DNA of 64,000 nucleotides from Bifidobacterium animalis subsp. animalis ATCC 25527 (GTDB lineage: Bacteria > Actinomycetota > Actinomycetes > Actinomycetales > Bifidobacteriaceae), in contig NC_017834.1 in the NCBI RefSeq assembly GCF_000260715.1, forward strand, positions 1,674,001 to 1,738,000, read 5' to 3'. The notes below the pieces were generated by a model. The model had not been told where the DNA came from and ran no database searches. It saw only the letters and a list, made by a program, of their open reading frames with translations. Shown one piece after another: positions 7,309-17,971 of this stretch. The position numbers were made by a program, and so were the translations under genes. Position 1 is the first letter of the stretch; each line of letters opens with the position of its first letter.

Positions 7309-8654
7309 TTGCCCTCCTTGTCGCCCGACTCGGCGGCCGCGGACTGCTCCCCTTCGGTTTCTTCCTGAGAGGCTTCCCCGCCCTCGCTCGTCTCGGTGAC
7401 GTCTTCGGGTTCCGTGGATTCAGTGGATTCATTGGACTCCGCAGACTGCTCGTCTTCGGAGGATTCAGATTCGTCGGTATCCTGCACGCGCTCGGCCTCC
7501 GGCTTGCCCTGCTCGGACGGCGTGGACGATTCCATGCCGACTTCGCGGGCCAGACGTGTGAAGTAGTCCTGCAGCTCGGCTTCGGTGATCACCGAAGTGG
7601 TGGTGCCATCGGTGGCAGACCCGTCGTTGGAGACCGTTCGCGTGCCCGTTTCGCTCGCCTCATCGGAGCCATTCGCCACGGAGACCTCCACGCTGGCGTT
7701 CTCATTCGCCTGCTGTGCCTGTTCCGCTACCAGATTTCGTGCGTGCGGATCCACGATGGTCGGGGTTGTCGGCTGCTCATCCTCCTGCTTGCCGGCATGC
7801 CTGCCGTGACGTGGACCATCCTTGGTCTTGGACTTGCCCTTGCTCCGCGGTTTCAGCGCCGCGAGGGAGCCTGCAAGCGCCTCGCCTATCTTCGGTTCGT
7901 CCTTGCGCTGTTCCTGCCGTTCCTGACGGGCACGTTCGGCGTCTTCGCTCACTTTCTTGCGGCGCGCACTCATGTCCATGGCGAACACCGAGGCGCACAG
8001 CACGGCGAGCACCGCACACAGGCCGCCCGCGAAATACCACGGGATGGAGAAGTTCGGAATGTCATGACGGGTCCAATGCATCTCAAGCGAGCCATCGGAA
8101 ACCTTCTGACCGAAGTCCGCGAGCACCACATCGGTGTCGGAGGCATTCTTGAGGTCGAGCGATGCCTTGCCGGCACCGCAGTTGACCTCTTTCCACATAT
8201 TCGAATCCTTGAAGGCGACGTCGGCGTCGGAGGTGTTCGCCTCGCCTTGTGCACCCTGTTCGGCGTAAGACAGTGTGGACCAATTGGAAAGTCCGGTGAT
8301 GCGTTCGTATGACTGCCCCGCCAGCCAACCAGCCGCATCCTTGGGCGATGTGAGCGCCATGCACACGCCGTCGTTGGCGGTGGCGCTCGGGCTCGCGGCT
8401 TCAATTCGAACGTTCTTGTCAACCAGATTGGCCACGCCCTGGTCGATGAGCAGGTATTGCGTGTTCCGTACCGGCGCGGTCGCGGTAATCTGCGGATTCG
8501 GCTGCCAGATGGTCTGGTTGAGAATACCGAAAACGATGCAGGCGACCGCCAGGAGGCCAAAGATCGGCGTCACCACGCCGCGCATGATTTTCGCGTGGCG
8601 CGTCGGCTCTTTCTTGGTGCGAGTCTGCTCTCGCTGTTCGTGTATGTCTGTCAT
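7305..8654 (-). CDS. Bitopic/two-pass membrane protein with long acidic tail, unknown function
   Basis: 449 residues. The N-terminal cytoplasmic segment is basic, then a membrane helix (GVVTPIFGLLAVACIVFGIL) near residues 26-45, an extracellular domain of about 150 residues with two cysteines (GVCMALTSP, EVNCGAG), a second helix (IPWYFAGGLCAVLAVLCASVF) near 205-230, then a long cytoplasmic tail. The tail begins strongly basic (RRKKVSEDAERARQERQEQ) and ends with about 90 residues dominated by E, S, T and D. It is translationally coupled to the downstream lipoprotein. I do not recognise the family; the layout suggests an envelope-associated scaffold. Confidence 0.75.
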   Translation of the reverse strand: MTDIHEQREQTRTKKEPTRHAKIMRGVVTPIFGLLAVACIVFGILNQTIWQPNPQITATAPVRNTQYLLIDQGVANLVDKNVRIEAASPSATANDGVCMALTSPKDAAGWLAGQSYERITGLSNWSTLSYAEQGAQGEANTSDADVAFKDSNMWKEVNCGAGKASLDLKNASDTDVVLADFGQKVSDGSLEMHWTRHDIPNFSIPWYFAGGLCAVLAVLCASVFAMDMSARRKKVSEDAERARQERQEQRKDEPKIGEALAGSLAALKPRSKGKSKTKDGPRHGRHAGKQEDEQPTTPTIVDPHARNLVAEQAQQANENASVEVSVANGSDEASETGTRTVSNDGSATDGTTTSVITEAELQDYFTRLAREVGMESSTPSEQGKPEAERVQDTDESESSEDEQSAESNESTESTEPEDVTETSEGGEASQEETEGEQSAAAESGDKEGK

Positions 8655-8735
8655 ATCTCTCCTATTCTAGCGCTGTATGCAGATTCAGCTTCTTGCCTGA
8701 GCGCATATACATTCGGCGAAATACATGCGCGCGGA

Positions 8736-8741
8736 TATTCT
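8736..8741 (+). promoter_or_regulatory. Possible -10 element of the FKBP gene
   Basis: TATTCT followed by eight bases and the ATG at 8750. The spacer TGGCAGGT could also serve as a weak ribosome-binding site, so leaderless status is less certain than for argS or valS. Confidence 0.4.
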
Positions 8742-8749
8742 TGGCAGGT

Positions 8750-9718
8750 ATGACACAAGCCAAATCAGCAGGAATCCACAAACGGGCGGTGCGAGCCGTG
8801 GCCGCGATGTGCGTGGCCGCGACATGTTTTGCGTTCGCCGCCTGCGGAAATAGCAATACATCCGAATCCACCGAAAAATCTTCCGCATCTTCCTCCGCCG
8901 GCTCGGGCCTGACGAAGATCGAGGGCGTGAAGGACACCGCGAAGGTGGGCGAGAAGCCGGTCCTCGAGTTCAAGAAGCCGCTCAATGTTCCTGATAATTC
9001 CTATGCCATCTTGCAGGAAGGAGACGGCGAGGTAATTAAGCCAGGCAACCGCGTATGTGCACAGGGAATGGCCGTGGACGGTAAAACGGGCGATATCAAG
9101 ATGAGCACTTGGGAGACCAACCAGATGGATTGCTCACTAGTGGCGCCTAAAAAAGGTGAAAAAACATCTGCGTTGCTGTCGGTGATTGATGGCCTCAAGC
9201 TTAACTCCACCGTAGTATTCGGCAGCAATGACAGCACCGCCGACTCATCCAATCTCATAGTGATGACACTCAAGTCGCAGTCCACTGACCTCACGAAGGC
9301 CGAGGGCACGAAGGTGAAGAACATTCCGTCGAATCTGCCGAAGGTGACGAACGCCGCCGACGGCAAACCCTCCATCGACATGAACGGCTACAAGGGCAGC
9401 GACAAGCTCGTGGTGCAGCCGCTCATCGAAGGCAACGGAGACAAGCTCGAATCGAACAGCTACGCAGTGGTCAAATACACCGGCTGGCTGCTCGACGGCA
9501 AGCAGTTCGACTCGTCGTGGGACCGCAATTCGACCTTCGACGTGAACATGCAGGGCGGCGTGATCGAGGGATGGCTCGAAGGACTCAAGGGCCAGAAGGT
9601 CGGTTCCGAGGTGCTGCTCGTGGTTCCGCCGTCGCTCGGGTATGGGGACCAGGCGCAGGGCGAGATCCCGGCGAACTCGACGCTCGTGTTCGTCGTCGAC
9701 ATTCTCGCGAAGTACTGA
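8750..9718 (+). CDS. FKBP-type peptidyl-prolyl isomerase lipoprotein
   Basis: A 322-residue membrane-anchored lipoprotein: MTQAKSAGIHKRAVRAVAAM signal with lipobox FAAC, then an S/T/E-rich linker. Residues about 60-190 look like a degenerate FKBP domain (LQEGDGEVIKPGNRV and onwards). The C-terminal ~110 residues are a canonical FKBP domain: VVKYTGWLLDGKQFDSSW, GVIEGWLEGLKGQKVGSEV, and PPSLGYGDQAQGEIPANSTL. It should catalyse proline isomerisation in exported proteins outside the membrane. The start at 8750 was chosen over 8693 because it places the signal peptide at the N-terminus. It is transcribed divergently from the acidic-tail membrane protein. Confidence 0.92.
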   Translation: MTQAKSAGIHKRAVRAVAAMCVAATCFAFAACGNSNTSESTEKSSASSSAGSGLTKIEGVKDTAKVGEKPVLEFKKPLNVPDNSYAILQEGDGEVIKPGNRVCAQGMAVDGKTGDIKMSTWETNQMDCSLVAPKKGEKTSALLSVIDGLKLNSTVVFGSNDSTADSSNLIVMTLKSQSTDLTKAEGTKVKNIPSNLPKVTNAADGKPSIDMNGYKGSDKLVVQPLIEGNGDKLESNSYAVVKYTGWLLDGKQFDSSWDRNSTFDVNMQGGVIEGWLEGLKGQKVGSEVLLVVPPSLGYGDQAQGEIPANSTLVFVVDILAKY

Positions 9719-9742
9719 TCGGCAACCTCGCATATCGCATTG

Positions 9743-9788
9743 ATATGGAAGCGCCCCGTGGGTCTCAGGCCCACGGAGCGCTTCCATA
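9743..9788. terminator. Bidirectional hairpin between FKBP gene and nucS
   Basis: A near-perfect ~20-bp stem (ATATGGAAGCGC...GCGCTTCCATAT with an inner GTGGG/CCCAC stem) lies between two convergent genes. Confidence 0.7.
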
Positions 9789-9808
9789 TTCGGGCAGATA
9801 CCGGCCAT

Positions 9809-10513
9809 CTAGAACAGGCGCAGTGCGCCATCATCGGTGCCCTTCATGTCGTCGTAATCGAGCAGCAGGCAGTCGAAACCGCGGTCCTTGGCAAGCACCT
9901 GCGCCTGCGGGGTGATCGTCTGTGCGGCGAAGATGCCGCGAACAGGGGCGAGCAGGGGGTCGCGGTTGAGCAATTCGCAATAGCGTGTGAGCTGTTCCAC
10001 GCCGTCGATGCCGCCGTGCCGTTTGATCTCGATGGCCACATGCGTGCCGTCGGCGTCGATGGCCATGATGTCCACCGGGCCGATTGCGGTCGGGTATTCA
10101 CGGCGCACGAGCTTGGCGCCCTCCCCTATGCGCTCGATCTGTTCGGCGAGATACCGCTGCAAGTGGTCTTCCACGCCATCTTTGCGCAGTCCCGGATCGG
10201 TTCCCAAATCGTGCGTCTCGTCGCTGTAGATGTGCTGCAGCGTCACTTCGAGCACATCGTTCGTTTTCGTGGACTGCACGCGAATGATCTTCTCCGGCGT
10301 GGGTGTTGCCGGGTCATCGTCGGCGTCCTGTGGGGTGATGTCTTTGATCGTGCACGGGGACAGCATCCAGTTGAGCGGCTTGTACGAGCCGATCTCCGAG
10401 AAGATGAGCAAGCTGTTGTCTGCCTTGATGAGCAGGACTCGTTTGGCGAGCGGAAGGGAGGCCGAAAGGCGTCCAGTGTATTCGGCGCAGCAGTCTGCAA
10501 CAATGATTCGCAT
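9809..10513 (-). CDS. nucS: Mismatch-specific endonuclease NucS/EndoMS
   Basis: A 234-residue nuclease that makes double-strand cuts at mismatches and replaces MutS/MutL in actinobacteria and some archaea, acting with the beta clamp. The N-terminal half is the beta-sandwich binding domain (RIIVADCCAEYTGRLSA, LLIFSEIGSYKPLNWM). The C-terminal half is the restriction-endonuclease-like domain with GPVDIMAIDADG and AIEIKRHGGIDGVEQL, giving the catalytic D-ExK residues. The start at 10513 (MRIIVADC) is preferred to 10558 because family members begin MR[IL]VIA and a TAGCCT hexamer lies seven bases upstream. Downstream is a strong hairpin; upstream lie the twin hairpins. Confidence 0.95.
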   Translation of the reverse strand: MRIIVADCCAEYTGRLSASLPLAKRVLLIKADNSLLIFSEIGSYKPLNWMLSPCTIKDITPQDADDDPATPTPEKIIRVQSTKTNDVLEVTLQHIYSDETHDLGTDPGLRKDGVEDHLQRYLAEQIERIGEGAKLVRREYPTAIGPVDIMAIDADGTHVAIEIKRHGGIDGVEQLTRYCELLNRDPLLAPVRGIFAAQTITPQAQVLAKDRGFDCLLLDYDDMKGTDDGALRLF

Positions 10514-10520
10514 GCGCTCA

Positions 10521-10526
10521 AGGCTA
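10521..10526 (-). promoter_or_regulatory. Possible -10 element of nucS (leaderless type)
   Basis: TAGCCT on the minus strand, seven bases from the ATG at 10513; no ribosome-binding site is present in the spacer. Confidence 0.4.
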
Positions 10527-10566
10527 GCGACCCCTCTCCCCCAACCCTGCTCGCCCATGCCTCTAA

Positions 10567-10681
10567 CCGGTGATTGGTGTCGGATGCGGGGCCGCCCGGG
10601 AAGGCTTCGTCACTGGATCGCAAGCGCCCTTTACGTTCCTCAACCTTTCCGGGCGGCCCCGCATCCGACACCAATCACCGG
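10567..10681. repeat. Long hairpin 1 of a twin pair (38-bp stem, 39-nt loop)
   Basis: The left arm 10567-10604 and right arm 10644-10681 are complementary over 38 bp with one mismatch. The 39-nt loop is 10605-10643. The loop is almost the exact reverse complement (38 of 39) of the loop of hairpin 2, while the stems are unrelated in sequence. It lies in the gene-free interval between atpC and nucS and encodes no recognisable protein. Confidence 0.9.
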
Positions 10682-10723
10682 CAGCAACGCCTCAAGACTT
10701 CCGCCAATTCCATACGTTGACGT

Positions 10724-10834
10724 GTGGTTGCCGTGGGACGGATTGGGCGGGCGGCAGGGTTGAGGAACGTAAAGGGCGCTTGCGATCCAGTGACGAGGCC
10801 CTGCCGCCCGCCCAATCCGGCCCACGGCAACCAC
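10724..10834. repeat. Long hairpin 2 of a twin pair (36-bp stem, same 39-nt loop inverted)
   Basis: The left arm 10724-10759 and right arm 10799-10834 pair over 36 bp with one mismatch; the loop is 10760-10798. A 42-bp non-repeated spacer (10682-10723) separates it from hairpin 1. Arms and loop are very G+C-rich compared with the flanking A/T-richer sequence at 10840-10880. Confidence 0.9.
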
Positions 10835-10885
10835 CAAGGTCTGGGAATCGTTATCTGAACGGCATATTCTGTCACCCAATATGCG

Positions 10886-10918
10886 AGTGGGCCACCCGGA
10901 AAGCCCGAGTGGCCCACT
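10886..10918 (-). terminator. Terminator of the ATP synthase operon
   Basis: AGTGGGCCAC...GTGGCCCACT with extended G/C pairing around a short A-rich loop, 18 bp beyond the atpC stop; one bulge in the stem. Confidence 0.75.
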
Positions 10919-10936
10919 GAAGGGATTGGCGTTGGG

Positions 10937-11244
10937 TCAGCCCACGATGCCGCTCTGGTCAGCGCCCTCCGCCTGGAACGCGATGGAACGCGCGTTTTCA
11001 ACAACCACGGTGAGTTTGTTGGAGTCGAAGGAGATGAAGCCACCCGTCACTTCGAACGAGAACTTCTTGCCGTTCGGATCGGTGATGTCCAAACGACCTT
11101 CCTCGATCACCGAAAGCACTGGCTCATGGCCGGGCAGAATGCCCATGCCACCCGCGTAGGCGGGAACCACCACCTGCTTCGCCTCACCGCTCCAGACCGG
11201 GCGCTCCGACGAAACGATGTTCACTGCAATTGCTGCGCCTGTCA

Positions 11245-11245
<1 letters not shown>
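10937..11245 (-). CDS. atpC: ATP synthase F1 epsilon subunit
   Basis: A 102-residue subunit of the rotor stalk that couples gamma to the c-ring and regulates ATP hydrolysis. The typical motifs VNIVSSERPVWSGEAKQVVVPAYAGGMGILPGHEPV and GFISFDSNKLTVVVENA are present. It is short: the C-terminal helical hairpin of the longer E. coli form (about 138 residues) is mostly missing, as in other actinobacteria. Its ATG overlaps the atpD stop by one base (TGATG), indicating coupled translation. Last gene of the operon. Confidence 0.95.
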
Positions 11246-12741
<1,496 letters not shown>

Positions 12742-13662
12742 CTACTCTTCCTTTTTGTTCAACGCATCGGCGCTGCCGATGATTTCGGTAAGTTCCTGGG
12801 TGATCGACGCCTGACGTGAAGCATTGAGCTTGCGGGTCAGGTCGTTGATCAGATCACGCGCGTTCTCCGTAGCGGTATGCATGGCGTTCTGCCTGCAGGC
12901 CACCTCGGAGGCCGCCGCTTCAAACAGGCATTCATGGATACGCGAACGCACGTACCTTGGCAGCACGGTGTCGAGCACCTCGTCCAGGCTCGGCTCGAAG
13001 GAGTACAACGGGCGCACCTGCGGCGCAGTGGTCGTGTCCGGCACATTCAGATGCGACTTGTCTTCCTCGATCACCTCAACTGGCAGCATGCGCAGCACGC
13101 GCACCTTCTGCACCACCATGTTGATGAACTCGGTGTAGACGATGTACAGCTCGGAGACGCCGCCCTTGTCGGCCGGTTCCATGTATGCCTTCAGCAACGC
13201 ACGGGAGATGGCATCGGCGACCTCGACGCCAGGCTTCTCGGTATCGCCTTCCCAAGACTGCGCCAACGGACGGTTGCGGTAATGGTAGTAAGACACCCCG
13301 CGACGTCCATACACGTACAGCTGCGGCTGCTTGCCCTTGCTTTCCAAACGGGCGAGCAGATCTTCGGTCTCACGAATAATCGACGAAGTATAGGCACCGG
13401 CCATACCTCGATCCGCCGTCAGGGCGAGCACGGCGACCCGTGGGTTGCCTTCGCCCTTCTTGACGATCGGATGCGAGATATGCGTGTGTGATACCAAGGT
13501 CTGGACGGCATCGAAAATCGCATCAGTGTACGGCTTCGAATCCAGCGCCAGCTGGCGGGCTTGCGCGATGTGCGAAGCCGCGATCATCTCCTGAGCGTTG
13601 AAGATCTTCTCCAACGAACCCGTGGAGGCGATCCTGCTTTTTAATGCGAGTTGCGATGCCAT
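12742..13662 (-). CDS. atpG: ATP synthase F1 gamma subunit
   Basis: A 306-residue central rotor shaft. It starts MASQLALKSRIASTGSLEKI and ends with the conserved helix ATENARDLINDLTRKLNASRQASITQELTEIIGSADAL. Its start is only three bases from the atpA stop, so translation is probably coupled, and it is followed by atpD after nine bases. Length is normal for actinobacteria. Confidence 0.97.
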   Translation of the reverse strand: MASQLALKSRIASTGSLEKIFNAQEMIAASHIAQARQLALDSKPYTDAIFDAVQTLVSHTHISHPIVKKGEGNPRVAVLALTADRGMAGAYTSSIIRETEDLLARLESKGKQPQLYVYGRRGVSYYHYRNRPLAQSWEGDTEKPGVEVADAISRALLKAYMEPADKGGVSELYIVYTEFINMVVQKVRVLRMLPVEVIEEDKSHLNVPDTTTAPQVRPLYSFEPSLDEVLDTVLPRYVRSRIHECLFEAAASEVACRQNAMHTATENARDLINDLTRKLNASRQASITQELTEIIGSADALNKKEE

Positions 13663-13665
13663 AGG

Positions 13666-15306
13666 TTACTTCTTTTCTTGCGCTGTGCTGGCCTTGATCT
13701 GCTCCTGGTCGACAGGGGTGACGCTCTTGGGAGCGGGCTTCTTGTCGACGAGCGGCTTGCCTGCCTTGGTGACGTAGGTTTCACGGAAGGCGTCCACGGC
13801 CTTGTCGAGGGCCTCTTCGGTCTCCTTCGTGAAATCGCCGGTGTCACGGATCGTCGTGAGAATATCCGTGTTGCGATCCACATACTCCAGCAGGCCATGT
13901 TCGAACGGCAGTACATCGGCGATTGCGAGATCGTCGAACTTGCCGTGCGTGCCGGCCCACACCGAGACGACTTCCTGCTCCATCGAGTACGGCGAGAACT
14001 GCGGCTGCTTGAGCAGCTCGGTCAGGCGCGCACCACGGTTGAGCTGTGCCTTCGAGGCCGCATCCAAATCGGAGGCGAACATGGCGAAGGATTCCAGCGA
14101 ACGGTAGCGGGCGAGCGAGATCTTCAGCGTGCCGGAGACCTTCTTCAATGCCTTCGTCTGTGCAGCACCACCGACTCGGGACACCGAGATGCCGACGTCA
14201 ACGGCAGGGCGCTGGCCTGCGTTGAACAGGTCGGACTGCAGGAAGATCTGGCCGTCGGTGATGGAGATCACGTTGGTCGGAATGTATGCGGAGACGTCGT
14301 TTGCCTTGGTCTCGACAATCGGCAGGCCGGTCATGGAACCGCCGCCCAGATCGTCGGACACACGTGCACAACGCTCCAGCAGGCGCGAGTGCAGGTAGAA
14401 GACGTCGCCAGGGTACGCTTCACGCCCCGGCGGACGACGCAGCAGCAGCGAGATCGAACGGTAGGCTTCGGCCTGCTTCGACAGATCGTCGAACACAATG
14501 AGCACATCCTTGCCGTTGTACATCCAGTGCTGGCCGATGGCCGAGCCGGTGTATGGCGCGATGTACTTGAAGCCGGCGGAATCGGAGGCCGGGGAGGCGA
14601 CGATTGTCGTGTACTCCATGGCGCCGGCCTCTTCCAGGCTCTGCTTCACCGAGGCGATGGTGGAGCCCTTCTGGCCGATGGCCACGTAGATGCAACGCAC
14701 CTGCTTCTTCGGGTCGCCCGACTCCCAGTTCTTCTTCTGGTTGATGATCGTATCGATCGCGATTGCCGTCTTGCCCGTCTGGCGATCGCCGATGATGAGC
14801 TGACGCTGGCCGCGGCCGATAGGGGTCATTGCGTCGATTGCCTTGAGACCGGTGGACATTGGCTGGTCGACCGGGTGACGGTGCATGACGTCCGGGGCCT
14901 GAGCCTCGAGAATGCGCCTTCCCTCGCTCTTGATCTCGCCCAGACCGTCGATGGGCCGGCCCAGCGGGTCGACCACACGGCCAAGGAACCCGTCGCCGAC
15001 CGGCACGGACAGCACCTCGCCGGTACGGCGAACTTCCTGACCTTCCTCAATGCCTACGAAATCGCCGAGAATAACCACGCCGATCTCGCGAGCGTCAAGG
15101 TTGAAGGCCAGACCAAGGGTGCCATCCTCGAAGGTCAGCAGTTCGTTGGCCATGCAACCAGGCAGTCCCGTCACATGCGCGATACCGTCACCGGCAGTCG
15201 CCACATGGCCCACTTCCTGGGTCGGCGTCTCCGATGGCGTATAGGCTTCGACGAAATCATCGAGCGCCTTACGTATCGTGGCGGGATCAATGGTCAATTC
15301 TGCCAT
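13666..15306 (-). CDS. atpA: ATP synthase F1 alpha subunit
   Basis: A 546-residue non-catalytic nucleotide-binding subunit of the F1 head. The Walker A motif [17 protein letters not shown] near residue 175 and the signature [18 protein letters not shown] near 375 are clear. The ATG at 15306 (MAELTIDP) follows AAGGAG with good spacing; an in-frame GTG six bases earlier overlaps that site and is unlikely. The C-terminal tail of about 30 residues is K/P/A-rich. Confidence 0.98.
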   Translation of the reverse strand: MAELTIDPATIRKALDDFVEAYTPSETPTQEVGHVATAGDGIAHVTGLPGCMANELLTFEDGTLGLAFNLDAREIGVVILGDFVGIEEGQEVRRTGEVLSVPVGDGFLGRVVDPLGRPIDGLGEIKSEGRRILEAQAPDVMHRHPVDQPMSTGLKAIDAMTPIGRGQRQLIIGDRQTGKTAIAIDTIINQKKNWESGDPKKQVRCIYVAIGQKGSTIASVKQSLEEAGAMEYTTIVASPASDSAGFKYIAPYTGSAIGQHWMYNGKDVLIVFDDLSKQAEAYRSISLLLRRPPGREAYPGDVFYLHSRLLERCARVSDDLGGGSMTGLPIVETKANDVSAYIPTNVISITDGQIFLQSDLFNAGQRPAVDVGISVSRVGGAAQTKALKKVSGTLKISLARYRSLESFAMFASDLDAASKAQLNRGARLTELLKQPQFSPYSMEQEVVSVWAGTHGKFDDLAIADVLPFEHGLLEYVDRNTDILTTIRDTGDFTKETEEALDKAVDAFRETYVTKAGKPLVDKKPAPKSVTPVDQEQIKASTAQEKK

Positions 15307-15369
15307 GATCACTCCTTATGTTTGTGTATACATTCAATCGGCCAGCCTTGCGGGCCGGCCACGCGCAGC

Positions 15370-16203
15370 CTACTCGCCCACTCCGGCTTTCACCTTGCGC
15401 TTGAGGTTCTCCAGCTGTGCGACAACCGTGTTGTCGGTGACCTCATCGCCGACCTGGACTCGCATGCCGCCCATGACGGTGGGATCGACCACCGAGTGAA
15501 TATGGACCGGGTGCCCGGTCTTCTTCGAGTAGATCCGCACCAGCTTGTCAACCTGCTCGTCCGAGAGCGGGGTCGCCGTGGTGACGGTGACCATCGATTC
15601 GCCCATGTGGCGCGAGAACTTGTTGATGAGCCACTGCACCGACTCCAGGTAACGGCGGTTACGCGGGTTGCGTGTGCAATGCTCTGCCAAGCGCACGGTG
15701 ATGCGGTCGAAATCCGCACCATCGATGAGCGAGTGCAGCAGTTCGTAGCGGACGTTCAGGGGACCCTGGTCGTCGGACAGATCGGCACGGACGACCGGCA
15801 GGTTGAGCAGCGCGGACTGGAGCTGCGCCAGCTGGATGGAGACCTCGAGGGTCTTCTTCTCATCGTCGGCCTGATACATCATGGCATCCACGGCGAAATC
15901 CTCGATCGCGTTGTCGATGTCTCGGGCACGGCTCCAGCTGCGGCTGACGAGATCGGTGAGAATCTCCATCGTCAGCGGCAACGCCTGCTTGCCAAGCAGA
16001 TTGTTGAGCAGCGCCACCTTGTCTTCCGTGGGTCGGCCAGGATCAGTGAGCGCACGCGGAATGCGGGGATTGTGGTCGAACACGTATGTGATGGTGAACA
16101 GCTCATTGCCGATCTCCCATGCATCGTTGCCCGACTCACGCAGCTTGGCGGCAAAGGAATCGCGCGATTCGCGATCCGCCAAGCGTGACGCCTCTCCTTG
16201 CAT
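15370..16203 (-). CDS. atpH: ATP synthase F1 delta subunit
   Basis: 277 residues, the peripheral-stalk cap joining F1 to the b subunits. The C-terminal domain carries the OSCP/delta pattern (HMGESMVTVTTATPLSDEQV, VDPTVMGGMRVQVGDEVTD). It is about 100 residues longer than the E. coli delta, with the extension at the N-terminus, as in other actinobacteria. GGGAGGTGACC precedes the ATG. Confidence 0.95.
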   Translation of the reverse strand: MQGEASRLADRESRDSFAAKLRESGNDAWEIGNELFTITYVFDHNPRIPRALTDPGRPTEDKVALLNNLLGKQALPLTMEILTDLVSRSWSRARDIDNAIEDFAVDAMMYQADDEKKTLEVSIQLAQLQSALLNLPVVRADLSDDQGPLNVRYELLHSLIDGADFDRITVRLAEHCTRNPRNRRYLESVQWLINKFSRHMGESMVTVTTATPLSDEQVDKLVRIYSKKTGHPVHIHSVVDPTVMGGMRVQVGDEVTDNTVVAQLENLKRKVKAGVGE

Positions 16204-16260
16204 CGGTCACCTCCCTTTCTTCACTCATACGTACGCCAAGCGCACGTGGGTGACGTAGCA

Positions 16261-16788
16261 CTACTTCTTGCTTTCGTCGTTTTCCATGTCGGCGAGCATC
16301 TGGTCAATCATCTGCGTCTGCACAGCAGAATCTTGAAGCTCGGAGCCGAGAATCTTGGAAGCGAGCGAGGTGGCCAGAGAACCGACCTCACCCTTCAGAT
16401 TCACCATGGCCTTCTGCTGCTGGGATTCCAGCGAGCGTTCGGCATTCGCGGTGATCTGCGCGGCCTCGGTCTCGGCACGCGAACGGGCGTCCGCGATGAT
16501 ATGCGAAGCCTCTGCGCGAGCGTCGTCGCGAATCTTCGAAGCCTCGACGCGAGCGGTGCTCAACTGAGCCTGGTACTTCTTCTTGGCCTCTTCGGCATCT
16601 TTCTGGGCTTGCTCCGCCTTGGCGAGGCCGCCCTCGATTTTTGCGGTGCGCTCATCGAAAACAGACTGGAACTTCGGCAGGAAGAACTTATAGAAGAACA
16701 GAGCCACAATGATCAGAATGATCAGCGACCAGACGATGTCGTATGTTTCCGGCAGAAACAGGTCCACGCCGTTAGCAGCAATGGTCAC
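16261..16788 (-). CDS. atpF: ATP synthase Fo b subunit
   Basis: 175 residues. One N-terminal membrane helix (IVWSLIILIIVALFFYKFFLP, about 19-40) is followed by a long charged coiled coil (FDERTAKIEGGLAKAEQAQK, EARAEASHIIADARSRAETE) that forms the peripheral stalk with delta. It starts with GTG after a strong AGGAGGAGG. Confidence 0.96.
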   Translation of the reverse strand: MTIAANGVDLFLPETYDIVWSLIILIIVALFFYKFFLPKFQSVFDERTAKIEGGLAKAEQAQKDAEEAKKKYQAQLSTARVEASKIRDDARAEASHIIADARSRAETEAAQITANAERSLESQQQKAMVNLKGEVGSLATSLASKILGSELQDSAVQTQMIDQMLADMENDESKK

Positions 16789-16841
16789 GTCCTCCTCCTT
16801 TCTTGTCCTCGTATGATGTGCTTCGGATTAGTCTGACTCGA

Positions 16842-17099
<258 letters not shown>

Positions 17100-17123
17100 T
17101 CAGCAACAGTTATTTGCCGGTGG

Positions 17124-17936
17124 TCAGTCGATCTCCGGGTAGCTCATATTGATGTACGCGGTGGTGAGAATCGCGAAGATGTAAGCCTGCAGGCAGCTCA
17201 CCAGCACCTCGAACAGGTACATGAACATGCCGGCGGCAAAGGTCACGACGCCGAAGGGCATCATGAACTTGTTCACCACGTCAATGAGGAAGTACTGCGT
17301 GGCCGACAGGCACAGCGCAAGAATGAGATGGCCCGACACCATGTTCGCGAAAAGTCGGATCGTCAGCGAGAACGGGCGGATGATCAACAGCTCGAGCAGC
17401 TGGATCGGCGACAGCAGAATGTAAATCGGCCACGGCACGCCCTTCGGGAACAGCTCGTCGCGCAGGAAGTGGCCGAGTCCCTTCTCGCGAATGCCCGCAA
17501 TCCAATACTGGGCGAAGCACCACATGGCGAAGACGAGCGGCAGCGTGATCGTGGCGCTCGCCGCGATGTTCATGCCAGGAATCTCACCGCACAGATTGAA
17601 CACCAGCAGCGTGAGGAACACGGTGGTGATCATGGGCACGTAGCGCTTGCCACGCACCTCGCCCATCACCTGGTACACGATGTCTTTCTTGATGAACTCG
17701 ATGAGCCATTCGACGGCACCCTGCCAGCGGCCAGGCACCAACTTGGCACGCGCAGCGGTGATTCCCAGCACCAGCAGCATGATGATCGTGGCCAGAATAC
17801 GCACGAAGATGATGCGGTTGATTGCGAACGGCGTCCCTTGGAACAGGATCTCCGGGGGGAGGAAGTCGTCGATGCTCGGCATTTCCATCGATGACTCTGC
17901 AAGCGTCAGTGCGCCTGCGCTGAATACATCAACCAT
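17124..17936 (-). CDS. atpB: ATP synthase Fo a subunit
   Basis: A 270-residue stator channel subunit with five to six membrane helices. The essential arginine lies in LLIIRPFSLTIRLFANMVSGH near residue 180, and the C-terminal helix AILTTAYINMSYPEID is conserved. It is the first gene of the operon, preceded by AGGAGG. No atpI is seen upstream. Confidence 0.97.
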   Translation of the reverse strand: MVDVFSAGALTLAESSMEMPSIDDFLPPEILFQGTPFAINRIIFVRILATIIMLLVLGITAARAKLVPGRWQGAVEWLIEFIKKDIVYQVMGEVRGKRYVPMITTVFLTLLVFNLCGEIPGMNIAASATITLPLVFAMWCFAQYWIAGIREKGLGHFLRDELFPKGVPWPIYILLSPIQLLELLIIRPFSLTIRLFANMVSGHLILALCLSATQYFLIDVVNKFMMPFGVVTFAAGMFMYLFEVLVSCLQAYIFAILTTAYINMSYPEID

Positions 17937-17965
17937 TCATGCCTCCTGATTGTCTCTCTGCTGCA

Positions 17966-17971
17966 AGTCTA
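17966..17971 (-). promoter_or_regulatory. Candidate -10 of the atp operon; rest of 17937-18228 holds no gene
   Basis: TAGACT on the minus strand, about 30 bases upstream of the atpB ATG. A TTGTCA lies further upstream but at a non-canonical 22-base spacing. The remaining gap to metA shows no reading frame or clear repeat. Confidence 0.35.

Noticed and set aside
10243..10920. Open frames running through the twin hairpins
   Set aside because: They arise from the G+C-rich palindromes, read the same loop in both directions, and match no family.
13651..16188. 845-residue open frame antisense to atpH and atpA
   Set aside because: It is a shadow of high-GC atp genes with perfect family matches on the other strand; no start signal.
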